From Laedolimicola ammoniilytica (GTDB taxonomy: Bacteria > Bacillota > Clostridia > Lachnospirales > Lachnospiraceae): 64,000 bases of DNA. Location of the stretch: NCBI RefSeq assembly GCF_025567165.1, contig NZ_JAOQKC010000004.1, positions 1-64,000 of the forward strand, read 5' to 3'. The first letter of the stretch is position 1. Each line of letters opens with the position of its first letter. The position numbers and the translations under genes are program-made. The notes beneath the pieces were generated by a model. The model saw only the letters and a program-made list of their open reading frames with translations, was not told the DNA's origin and ran no database searches. Below, piece by piece: positions 47,356 to 55,584 of the stretch.

Positions 47356-49311
47356 ATGAATAAGATAGAAGAAAAAAAGAAGCGTCAGAAAGAGCTGACG
47401 GAAAAGTTAAACGCAGCCAGCCGTGCTTATTATCAGGAAGCCCGGGAAATCATGAGTAACTATGAGTACGACGCGTTGTATGACGAGTTGGCGGCCCTGG
47501 AACAGGAGACCGGCACCACCATGGCCGGAAGCCCCACCGCCCATGTGGGCTACGAGGTCTTAAGCGAGCTTCCCAAGGAGCGCCACGAGAGCCCCATGTT
47601 GTCCCTGGACAAGACCAAGGATCGGGATGTTCTGGCGGCCTGGATTGGCGAACACCGCACGCTGCTTTCCTGGAAGCTGGACGGGCTGACCATCGTGTTG
47701 ACCTACCGGAACGGCGGGCTCTTCAAAGCAGTTACCCGAGGTAACGGCGAAGTGGGCGAGGTCATCACCAACAACGCGAAGGTCTTCAAAAATGTGCCCC
47801 TTCGAATTCCGTTCCAGGGAGAACTGGTGCTTCGCGGCGAGGCGGTCATCGGCTATAAAGAGTTTGAGCGGATCAACGAAGAGATCCCTGAGGCGGACGC
47901 CAAGTATAAGAACCCCCGAAACCTGTGCAGCGGTTCGGTACGGCAGCTAAATAATGAAATTACGGCAAAACGGAACGTCCATTTCTTTGCCTTTGCGCTG
48001 GTGCGGGCCGAGGGTGTGGACTTTGAGAATTCCCGGGAGAAGCAGTTCCTGTGGCTTCGTGATCAGGGCTTCGATGTGGTGGAATATAAGGTGGTCACCG
48101 GCGTTACCCTGCCGGAGAACATGGATTGGTTTGCGGAGCACATCGAGACCAGTGAATATCCTTCCGACGGTCTGGTGGCCCTGTACGACGACATTGCCTA
48201 TGGCGAGTCTCTGGGCAGAACCGCCAAGTTTCCCCGCAATTCTATGGCTTTTAAATGGGCGGATGAAATCCGGGAGACCACATTAAAGGAAATCGAGTGG
48301 AGCCCGTCCAGAACAGGACTTATCAACCCGGTGGCCATCTTCGATCCGGTGGAGCTGGAGGGAACCACCGTGAGCCGCGCCAGCGTCCACAACATCAGCA
48401 TCATGCGGGGCCTGGAGCTGGGCGTGGGCGATATCATTGAAGTATACAAAGCGAATATGATCATTCCGCAGATCGCGGAAAATAAGACAAGGAGCGGCGT
48501 CCGGGATATCCCTGCGGTCTGTCCGGTCTGTGGTGGAGCCACGGAGATCCGGAAGGTTGGCGACGTGGAATCCCTTTACTGCACGAACCCGGAGTGCCAG
48601 GCTAAGAAGATAAAGTCCTTCACCCTGTTTGTGAGCCGGGACGCCCTGAATATCGAGGGACTGTCCGAGGCCAGCCTGGAAAAATTCATCGGCCGAGGCT
48701 TCATTCACGAATTCGCGGACATCTTTAAGTTGAGCGCCCACAAGGCGGAGATTGTGGAAATGGAGGGCTTCGGGGAGAAGTCTTATGAGAATCTGATCGC
48801 CAGCATCGAGCGGGCCAGAACAACCACCCTTGCGAAGGTCATTTACAGCCTGGGAATCCCGAATGTGGGCTTATCCGGCGCGAAGCTGATCTGCCGCAGG
48901 TTTGGGGATGAGGTGGACGAAGTGCTGGGAGCCGACGAGGAAGCCCTGGCGGCCATCGACGGCATCGGCGCAGTCATTGCCGGTAACTTTGTGAAGTATT
49001 TTCAGGATGCCGGGAAACGGGAGCGCTTCGGCCGCCTGCTTTCCGAGCTGACCCTTGTGAAAGAGGAGACGTCGGGTGACCAGGATCTGAAGGGCAGGGT
49101 CTTCGTGGTGACCGGAAGCCTGAATTATTTCGCCAATCGGAATGAGCTGAAGGAACAGATCGAGAAGCGTGGCGGCAAGGTGACCGGAAGTGTCACCGGC
49201 AAGACAGATTATCTGATCAATAACGACACGGCTTCTTCATCGTCAAAGAATAAGAAGGCCAAAGAGCTTGGCATCCCGATTATTTCCGAGGAGGATTTTC
49301 TGAAGCTATGA
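47356..49311 (+). CDS. ligA: NAD-dependent DNA ligase
   Basis: 651 residues in the usual order: Ia, adenylation domain with the lysine nucleophile in SWKLDGLTI (about K107), OB fold, four-cysteine zinc finger CPVCGG...CTNPECQAKK (about residues 393-420), helix-hairpin-helix domain (about 420-570, GIPNVGLSGAKLICRRFG), and C-terminal BRCT (about 575-651, LKGRVFVVTGSLNYFANRNEL in part). The motif reads KLDG instead of the commoner KIDG/KVDG. It seals nicks in replication and repair. The last 4 bp overlap the HAD gene. Confidence 0.97.
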   Translation: MNKIEEKKKRQKELTEKLNAASRAYYQEAREIMSNYEYDALYDELAALEQETGTTMAGSPTAHVGYEVLSELPKERHESPMLSLDKTKDRDVLAAWIGEHRTLLSWKLDGLTIVLTYRNGGLFKAVTRGNGEVGEVITNNAKVFKNVPLRIPFQGELVLRGEAVIGYKEFERINEEIPEADAKYKNPRNLCSGSVRQLNNEITAKRNVHFFAFALVRAEGVDFENSREKQFLWLRDQGFDVVEYKVVTGVTLPENMDWFAEHIETSEYPSDGLVALYDDIAYGESLGRTAKFPRNSMAFKWADEIRETTLKEIEWSPSRTGLINPVAIFDPVELEGTTVSRASVHNISIMRGLELGVGDIIEVYKANMIIPQIAENKTRSGVRDIPAVCPVCGGATEIRKVGDVESLYCTNPECQAKKIKSFTLFVSRDALNIEGLSEASLEKFIGRGFIHEFADIFKLSAHKAEIVEMEGFGEKSYENLIASIERARTTTLAKVIYSLGIPNVGLSGAKLICRRFGDEVDEVLGADEEALAAIDGIGAVIAGNFVKYFQDAGKRERFGRLLSELTLVKEETSGDQDLKGRVFVVTGSLNYFANRNELKEQIEKRGGKVTGSVTGKTDYLINNDTASSSSKNKKAKELGIPIISEEDFLKL

Positions 49312-50102
49312 GTGAGAAAAAGATTGTATTTTTTGACATAGACGGAACGATTTACGAGTTCGGGAAAGGGACGCCGGAGAGTACCCGGGAAGCCATGCAA
49401 AAGCTTCGGGAAAATGGCCATATCGTCATTATCTGCACCGGCAGGCCCGTCTCGTCCCTGTTCCCGGAGGTGCTTTCCCTGCCCCACGACGGTATCATCA
49501 GCGGCGCGGGTACCCGGGTAGAGTTTGGCGACAAGGTGCTGCGCAATGAGCTGCTCCCGAATGAACTTCTGATGCAGACCGTGCCAAGGCTGGAGAAGAA
49601 CGGTTGCTGGGTGGTGCTGGAAGGACCGGAGTACTTAAGCTGCCGTCTGGAGGATGCACAGGGACGGGAGTTTTTCCGGATTGTGAAGCGCCTGCAGGAG
49701 GAATATCCGGAGCGACTGAAGGAAATAGATCCGATGAATGACCGAGCCTGTAAGATTACCGTGCGGATATCCGATATGGAGGCTTTTGAAAAGCTGGTGC
49801 CGGAGCTGTCCCGGGCTTTTGAACTGGCCCGCTATGAAGCGCAGCCCTATACGGAAATGATGCCGAAGGGCATCTCCAAGGCCGACGGCATCCGCATTCT
49901 TCTGGAGGAGCTGGAGATTCCGCTTAAGAACACCTACGCCTTCGGCGACGGCCCCAACGATGTGGAGATGCTGGAATACGTGGAGTACGGCACAGCCATG
50001 GGCAACGCAGAAAAACAGGTACTGGAAATGGCCCCCTACCGGACAGAAGGTATGTGGGAGGATGGTATTTATCATGCACTGCGAAGATACGGCCTGATCT
50101 AA
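49308..50102 (+). CDS. Cof-type HAD-IIB family phosphatase
   Basis: 264 residues: motif I FFDIDGTIYEFG (about residues 8-19), motif II IICTGRP (about 43-49), motif III lysine in MMPKGISKADGIRILLE (about 184-200), motif IV AFGDGPNDVEMLEYV (about 210-224). C2B cap between II and III. Broad-specificity sugar-phosphate or flavin-phosphate phosphatases look like this; substrate unknown. It is not closely similar in sequence to the HAD gene at 26811. Overlaps the ligA stop by 4 bp; followed by a structured repeat. Confidence 0.88.
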   Translation: MSEKKIVFFDIDGTIYEFGKGTPESTREAMQKLRENGHIVIICTGRPVSSLFPEVLSLPHDGIISGAGTRVEFGDKVLRNELLPNELLMQTVPRLEKNGCWVVLEGPEYLSCRLEDAQGREFFRIVKRLQEEYPERLKEIDPMNDRACKITVRISDMEAFEKLVPELSRAFELARYEAQPYTEMMPKGISKADGIRILLEELEIPLKNTYAFGDGPNDVEMLEYVEYGTAMGNAEKQVLEMAPYRTEGMWEDGIYHALRRYGLI

Positions 50103-50107
50103 AAAAA

Positions 50108-50227
50108 GTTCAGTACAGCCCGAAGCACTTGCTGCTGAGGGCGTAAGAAAGTGATTCAGGAGTGCAAAATCCCATCGGCGAAGCCGATTCTCATGGATTT
50201 TGCATTGTAACTGGTCAGGTACTGAAC
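50108..50227. repeat. Structured intergenic repeat
   Basis: GTTCAGTAC (50108-50116) pairs perfectly with GTACTGAAC (50219-50227). Inside, TGCAAAATCC/GGATTTTGCA (50163-50172/50195-50204) and ATCGGC/GCCGAT (50174-50179/50183-50188) form a nested hairpin. Bases 50143-50160 match 18063-18080 exactly. The right end (GAACAGTTAC) resembles the end of the element at 46351-46362. Confidence 0.65.
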
Positions 50228-50262
50228 AGTTACAGGTTTTATCGCATAAGGAGGAGAAGGTT

Positions 50263-52671
50263 ATGGACAAGAAGTTGTACGAACTGATGAACTGGCCGCG
50301 TATCGAGGCCCTGGTGTATTCGGAGGAGGACGAGCCTCAGGAGATCTTAGGTCCCCATAAGGTGAAGGGCGGCACCCTGATTCAGGCCTTTCTGCCGACA
50401 GCAGTCCGGATGGAAGTAATTTTGAAGGATACGGGAAAGGCCGTAGAAATGGAAAAGGCAGACGATGGAGGCTTCTTCGCCGCGCTGGTTCCGGGCAGAA
50501 AGATTCCGTCCTATCATTTCCGGGTTACATACGACAACGATATGGTGCAGGAGCTGGAGGATATCTACCGGTTCACGCCGCAGGTATTTACAAAAGCAGA
50601 TCTGGAAGCATTTGGAAAAGGCATCCATTACACGATCTATGAGAAAATGGGCGCGCACCCCATGACCATCGACGGTGTGGAGGGCACTTATTTTGCAGTC
50701 TGGGCGCCGAACGCGGAGCGTGTCAGCGTGGTGGGCGACTTTAATATGTGGGACGGCCGCCGCAATCCGATGATTCAGATCAGAGAGGCGGGCATCCACG
50801 AGCTGTTTATCCCGGGTCTGAAAGCAGGGGCCTGCTATAAATACGAGATCAAGACGAAGCAGGGACTGCCGATGCTGAAGGCCGATCCTTACGCCAACGC
50901 GGCGGAGCTGCGGCCCAACACAGCTTCGGTGATTACCGATCTGACCGGCTTTGCCTGGACTGATGAGAAATGGCTGGAGAAGCGGAAAGCGACAGATTAC
51001 AGGAAAGAGCCCCTGCTGATCTATGAGGTGCATCTGGGAAGCTGGCGGAAGCCGGATCCGGATGCGGAGGACGCGCGGGAATTCTATACCTACCGGGAAC
51101 TGGCCCCGATGCTTGCTTCTTATGTGAAAGAGATGGGTTACACGCATGTGGAGATAATGCCGATCATGGAGCATCCACTGGATGAGTCCTGGGGTTATCA
51201 GGTGACCGGGTATTATGCGCCCACGGCGCGCTATGGTACGCCGGAGGACTTCATGTATTTCATGAACTATATGCATGAGCAGGGTATCGGCGTGATTCTG
51301 GACTGGGTTCCGGCCCATTTTCCCAAGGACGCCTTTGGACTGGCGGGCTTCGACGGCACCTGCCTCTATGAGCATTTTGACCCGCGGCAGGGCGAACATC
51401 CTCACTGGGGAACGCTCCTTTACAACTATGGACGTCCGGAGGTGAAAAACTTCCTGATTGCCAATGCCCTGTTCTGGACGGAAAAGTACCATGCCGACGG
51501 CATCCGCATGGACGCGGTGGCATCGATGCTGTACCTGGACTATGGAAAAAATGAGGGCGAATGGATCCCGAATCAGTATGGCGGAAAGGAGAACCTGGAG
51601 TCTATTGAGTTCCTGAAGCACCTGAATTCCATCTACAAGAAGCGAAAAGATGGAGCGCTTTTGATTGCTGAGGAATCCACCGCATGGCCCAAGGTGACCG
51701 GAGCGCTGGAGCATGACGGCCTTGGTTTTGATTTCAAATGGAACATGGGCTGGATGAATGATTTCCTGGGCTATATGCATTATGACCCGGTATTCCGCGG
51801 TTACCACCATGGCGAGCTGACCTTCAGCTTCATCTACGCCTGGAGTGAGAACTTTATCTTAAGTCTCTCCCACGACGAGGTGGTACACGGCAAGTCCCCC
51901 ATGGTGGGAAAGATGCCGGGCGACCGGGATTCCGAGCTTAATAACCTGCGGGCGGCTTACGGCTTCATGGCCATGCACCCGGGCAAGAAGCTCCTTTTCA
52001 TGGGACAGGAATTTGCCACCTTCGATGAATGGAACGAGAAGGAAAGCCTGGACTGGGATCTTCTGCAGTATCAGGATCACAGCGATATGCAAGGCTATGT
52101 GAAGGCTCTGAACAGCTTGATAAAGGCGCATCCGGCACTCTACGCAGACGATTGCAGACCTGAGGGCTTCCAGTGGATTAACAATATCTCCGCCAATGAA
52201 AATATGCTGGTATTCCTGCGGAAGGCTGAAGGAGAGATCCTGTTAGTGGTATGCAACTTCTCTCCGCTGGTCTATGAGAAGCATAAAATCGGCGTACCCT
52301 TCGAAGGCAAATATAAGGAGATCTTCAATAGCGACAGCGAAGAATTCGGCGGCTCCGACGTCCGCAATAAGCGGGTGAAGACGTCGAAGAAGTCCGAGTG
52401 CGACGGCTTTGAGAATTCCATCGAGATCACGGTTCCGCCCATGGGCGTGGCGGTGTTTGCCTGCACCGAGGAAAAGCTTCCGGTGAAGGAGAAAAAGACG
52501 GCTGCGAAGAAGCCGGCGGCCAAAAAGGCAGAGCCGAAAAAAAGCAGCGCCAAAAAAGAGGCTGTAAAGCCGGAAGCGAAGAAACCGGCTGCAAAAAAGG
52601 TAGTAGCGAAGAAGGCTGAAAAACCGGCTGCAAAAACTGCTTCAAGAAAGGGACGTACTGAGAAAGCATGA
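50263..52671 (+). CDS. glgB: 1,4-alpha-glucan branching enzyme with lysine-rich C-terminal tail
   Basis: 802 residues. Order: N1 and CBM48 domains (about residues 1-240; GTYFAVWAPNAERVSVVGDFNMWDG split near 140-160), GH13 catalytic barrel with nucleophile in GIRMDAVASMLYLDY (about 412), acid/base in LLIAEESTAWP (about 468) and LSHDEVVHGKSPM (about 533), and an all-beta C domain. From about residue 738 a 65-residue tail of AAKKPA/KKAEK-type repeats follows, resembling histone H1 C-termini; ordinary GlgB lacks it. ATG 50263 has AAGGAGGAGAA upstream. No other glycogen genes adjoin; mscS overlaps its stop. Confidence 0.94.
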   Translation: MDKKLYELMNWPRIEALVYSEEDEPQEILGPHKVKGGTLIQAFLPTAVRMEVILKDTGKAVEMEKADDGGFFAALVPGRKIPSYHFRVTYDNDMVQELEDIYRFTPQVFTKADLEAFGKGIHYTIYEKMGAHPMTIDGVEGTYFAVWAPNAERVSVVGDFNMWDGRRNPMIQIREAGIHELFIPGLKAGACYKYEIKTKQGLPMLKADPYANAAELRPNTASVITDLTGFAWTDEKWLEKRKATDYRKEPLLIYEVHLGSWRKPDPDAEDAREFYTYRELAPMLASYVKEMGYTHVEIMPIMEHPLDESWGYQVTGYYAPTARYGTPEDFMYFMNYMHEQGIGVILDWVPAHFPKDAFGLAGFDGTCLYEHFDPRQGEHPHWGTLLYNYGRPEVKNFLIANALFWTEKYHADGIRMDAVASMLYLDYGKNEGEWIPNQYGGKENLESIEFLKHLNSIYKKRKDGALLIAEESTAWPKVTGALEHDGLGFDFKWNMGWMNDFLGYMHYDPVFRGYHHGELTFSFIYAWSENFILSLSHDEVVHGKSPMVGKMPGDRDSELNNLRAAYGFMAMHPGKKLLFMGQEFATFDEWNEKESLDWDLLQYQDHSDMQGYVKALNSLIKAHPALYADDCRPEGFQWINNISANENMLVFLRKAEGEILLVVCNFSPLVYEKHKIGVPFEGKYKEIFNSDSEEFGGSDVRNKRVKTSKKSECDGFENSIEITVPPMGVAVFACTEEKLPVKEKKTAAKKPAAKKAEPKKSSAKKEAVKPEAKKPAAKKVVAKKAEKPAAKTASRKGRTEKA

Positions 52672-53567
52672 GGTGTTTAGCCACGGTTGCCGACTCTCCG
52701 GAGCTGGCGGCTCAGATTAACGAGAATATAGAAAATGTGACCCAGCAGATCAGCCGGACCCAGGAGTACATTGATAAGTACCTTCCGGTGGTCATAAGCT
52801 TTGGCCTCCGGCTTCTGCTGACGATTATCCTGTTTATTGTGGGCGGCAGGCTCATAAAAGTAGTCCGCAAAATCGTCCGCCGTTCCATGGAGCGAACCGG
52901 AGCCGACGTGGGCGTGATACAGTTTATGGATTCCCTGATTAAGCTGATCCTGTATTTCCTGCTGGTCCTGTTCCTGGCCGACGGCATCGGCGTGGATACC
53001 ACCTCTGTCATGGCTCTGGTGGGTTCTGCAGGTCTGACCATCGGTCTGGCCTTTCAGGGCAGTCTGTCCAACTTTGCGGGCGGCGTGCTGATTCTGCTTA
53101 TCAAGCCATTTAAGGTGGGCGATTATATCATCTACACCTCCGGTAACCTGGAGGGCAAGGTGACCAAGATCGAGATGTTCTACACGACCCTGTTCACGGT
53201 TGACAATAAAAAGGTCGTGATCCCCAACGGCACCCTGTCTAACAGCAGCCTGATCAACGTGACCGCCGAGGACAAGCGCCGTATCGACATTACTGTGGGC
53301 GTCAGCTACACCGCGAATCTGAAGCTGGCCAAAGAAGTCTGCCTGAACCTGCTGACCGCGCAGCCCGCCGTCCTGCAGGATCAGAACAACCTGGTCGTAG
53401 TAGACGACCTGGCTGACAGCTCCGTGAACCTGAAGATCTGTTGCTGGGTCACCCCGGACGATTACTGGAGCACCCGCTGGGATCTGATTGAGAAGATCAA
53501 GCTGGCCTTCGATGAAAATGGGATCGAGATTCCCTTCAATCAGCTGGATGTAAATCTGAAGCAGTAA
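52668..53567 (+). CDS. MscS-family mechanosensitive ion channel
   Basis: 299 residues. An N-terminal amphipathic segment, then three membrane helices (about residues 42-62, 82-105, 110-135). The third is the glycine/alanine-rich pore helix with VGSAGLTIGLAFQGSLSNFAGGVLIL around 120-145, followed by the beta domain with FKVGDYI and VVIPNGTLSNSSLINVT (about 150-200). It releases ions during hypo-osmotic shock. The ATGA overlap with glgB indicates coupled translation, since no clear SD exists. A strong terminator follows. Confidence 0.92.
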   Translation: MRCLATVADSPELAAQINENIENVTQQISRTQEYIDKYLPVVISFGLRLLLTIILFIVGGRLIKVVRKIVRRSMERTGADVGVIQFMDSLIKLILYFLLVLFLADGIGVDTTSVMALVGSAGLTIGLAFQGSLSNFAGGVLILLIKPFKVGDYIIYTSGNLEGKVTKIEMFYTTLFTVDNKKVVIPNGTLSNSSLINVTAEDKRRIDITVGVSYTANLKLAKEVCLNLLTAQPAVLQDQNNLVVVDDLADSSVNLKICCWVTPDDYWSTRWDLIEKIKLAFDENGIEIPFNQLDVNLKQ

Positions 53568-53594
53568 AAAGCGGTCAATTCTAAAGACAGGCTC

Positions 53595-53639
53595 AAAAAG
53601 CAATACAACTTTTTAAAGAAAGTTGTATTGCTTTTTCTT
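53595..53639 (+). terminator. Terminator after mscS
   Basis: An 18-bp perfect stem (53595-53612 with 53619-53636), loop TTAAAG-like 6 nt, ending in a T-rich tail. One of the most stable hairpins in the window. Confidence 0.9.
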
Positions 53640-53647
53640 TTCTCTCA

Positions 53648-53676
53648 TTGACGTATTGTGCAATCTGTTGTATAAA
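53648..53676 (+). promoter_or_regulatory. Promoter of the FGGY kinase gene
   Basis: TTGACG (53648-53653), 17 bp, TATAAA (53671-53676), about 60 bp before the start. Confidence 0.7.
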
Positions 53677-53734
53677 TAGAGTATAAATCTGAAGGAAAGC
53701 AACAAATAAACGAATAAATGTGGAGGGTATGACA

Positions 53735-55330
53735 ATGAGTACAGTAAAAGATGCTATTTTAAATGGGGAAACATCCCTTGGTATTGAGCTGGGTTCCACC
53801 CGAATCAAGGCAGTGCTGGTGGACGGCAGCTACAAGGCCATCGCAGTGGGCAATTTCGACTGGGAGAACCAGCTGCACGACGGCATCTGGACCTATCCGC
53901 TGGATCTGGTCTGGAAGGGACTGCAGGGCAGCTATGCATCTCTGAAAGAGGACGTAAAGGCGAAATATGGCGTAGAGCTTACAAAGGTAGGCTCTATCGG
54001 AATCAGCGCCATGATGCACGGCTATCTGGTATTCGATAAGGATGGCAAGCAGCTGGTACCGTTCCGCACCTGGAGAAATACCATTACCGGTGAGGCGTCC
54101 AGAGAGCTTACCGAATTATTCCAGTACAACATTCCCCAGAGATGGAGCATTGCCCATCTGTATCAGGCCATGCTGAAGGGCGAGGAGCATGTGCCGGAGA
54201 TTGACTTCATGACCACTCTGGCAGGTTATATTCACTGGCAGCTCACCGGCGAGAAGACCCTGGGCGTTGGCGAGGCCTCCGGTATGTTCCCCATTGACAC
54301 GGCCACAAAGCAGTTCCATGCAGAGATGCTGGATAAGTTCCAGACAAAGGTGGCTGATAAGGGCTACGGCTGGAAGATCCGTGCGATTCTGCCGAAGGTA
54401 CAGAACGCAGGCGAGAACGCAGGCGTGCTTACCGAAGCAGGAGCGAAGCTTCTCGATCCCACCGGCGTACTGGAAAGCGGCATTCCCATGTGTCCGCCTG
54501 AGGGAGACGCGGGTACCGGTATGGTAGCCACCAACAGCGTAGCCCAGAGAACCGGAAATGTATCCGCGGGAACCTCTGTCTTTGCCATGATCGTGCTGGA
54601 GCATGAGCTGAAGAAGGTACACCCGGAGATCGACCTGGTGACCACCCCGGACGGCAGCCTGGTGGGTATGGTACACTGCAACAACTGCACTTCCGATCTG
54701 AACGCCTGGGTAGGCCTCTTCAAAGAATTTGCCGAGAGCTTCGGCATGAAGGTGGATATGAACGAACTCTTCGGAACCCTGTACCGCAAGGCTCTGGAGG
54801 CAGACAAAGACTGCGGCGGCCTGCTGGCCTATAACTATTTCTCCGGTGAGCATCTGACCGGCTTCGAAGAGGGAAGACCGCTCTTTGTCCGTACGCCGGA
54901 AGCAAAGTTTAACCTGGCGAACTTTATGAGAGTACATCTCTACACCGCCCTGGGCGCATTGAAGACCGGCCTGGATATCCTGTTCAAGGAAGAGGGCGTG
55001 GAGGCTGACGAGGTCATGGGCCATGGCGGACTCTTCAAGACGAAAGGCGTAGGCCAGAGCATCATGGCGGCGGCCATGGACGTACCCGTGACCGTTATGG
55101 AGACCGCAGGCGAGGGCGGCGCATGGGGCATCGCGCTGCTGGCAGCTTATATGAGAGAAAAGAAGGACGGCGAGAGCCTGGGCGCTTACCTGAACAACCG
55201 GGTATTCGCAGGCGAGAAGGGCGAGACCCTTGCTCCGGATCCGGAGGATGTAAAAGGCTTTGACGCGTTCCTGGCCCGCTACACCGAGGGCCTGGCCATC
55301 GAACATGCGGCAGTGGATCATCTGAAATAA
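53735..55330 (+). CDS. FGGY-family carbohydrate kinase
   Basis: 531 residues in the two-domain FGGY fold. SLGIELGSTRIKAVLVD (about residues 14-30) is the phosphate-1 motif, GISAMMHGYLVFDKDG (about 89-104) contacts the substrate, and CPPEGDAGTGMVATNSVAQRTGNVSAGTSVF (about 250-285, quoted in part) and VMGHGGLFKTKGVGQSIMAAAMD (about 427-450) are the ATP-site regions. It resembles xylulokinase or ribulokinase-like enzymes but an exact sugar cannot be named; no isomerase or transporter is beside it. GGAGGG lies 7 bp before ATG 53735. It has its own promoter. Confidence 0.88.
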   Translation: MSTVKDAILNGETSLGIELGSTRIKAVLVDGSYKAIAVGNFDWENQLHDGIWTYPLDLVWKGLQGSYASLKEDVKAKYGVELTKVGSIGISAMMHGYLVFDKDGKQLVPFRTWRNTITGEASRELTELFQYNIPQRWSIAHLYQAMLKGEEHVPEIDFMTTLAGYIHWQLTGEKTLGVGEASGMFPIDTATKQFHAEMLDKFQTKVADKGYGWKIRAILPKVQNAGENAGVLTEAGAKLLDPTGVLESGIPMCPPEGDAGTGMVATNSVAQRTGNVSAGTSVFAMIVLEHELKKVHPEIDLVTTPDGSLVGMVHCNNCTSDLNAWVGLFKEFAESFGMKVDMNELFGTLYRKALEADKDCGGLLAYNYFSGEHLTGFEEGRPLFVRTPEAKFNLANFMRVHLYTALGALKTGLDILFKEEGVEADEVMGHGGLFKTKGVGQSIMAAAMDVPVTVMETAGEGGAWGIALLAAYMREKKDGESLGAYLNNRVFAGEKGETLAPDPEDVKGFDAFLARYTEGLAIEHAAVDHLK

Positions 55331-55369
55331 GTCAAAAGCAAAAAAGGAAAAGATTTACAATAAAAAAGA

Positions 55370-55428
55370 GGAGACTGCAGGTGCGAATGTCATTTAGTTA
55401 AGGCATTGGAGCCTGCAGGCTCCTTTTT
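55370..55428 (+). terminator. Terminator with a possible competing pairing partner
   Basis: GGAGCC-TGCA-GGCTCC (55408-55423) followed by TTTTT (55424-55428) ends the FGGY kinase transcript. Upstream, GGAGACTGCAGG (55370-55381) repeats GGAGCCTGCAGG with one mismatch, so it could pair with the 3' arm and prevent the terminator. Confidence 0.65.
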
Positions 55429-55487
55429 ACGGATCTCCCTATGATGTGAGTCTCCCTATAATTTTTGAATGCGGGAAAAATATGGGC

Positions 55488-55516
55488 TTGCCATTCTGAT
55501 ACTTTTTCGCTATAAT
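55488..55516 (+). promoter_or_regulatory. Promoter of the citrate synthase gene
   Basis: TTGCCA (55488-55493), 17 bp, TATAAT (55511-55516). Just upstream, TCTCCCTAT occurs twice 17 bp apart (55434-55442, 55451-55459), a possible regulator site. Confidence 0.75.
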
Positions 55517-55584
55517 TGAATATAATGTCCGCTGATTAAGGATAGACGTTTTCGAGAGGCAGACAACGAGGAGGATATGAAAGA

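Noticed and set aside
50347..51810. Long minus-strand open frame opposite glgB
   Set aside because: Low-complexity, histidine-rich translation, no SD, and fully inside a certain gene.
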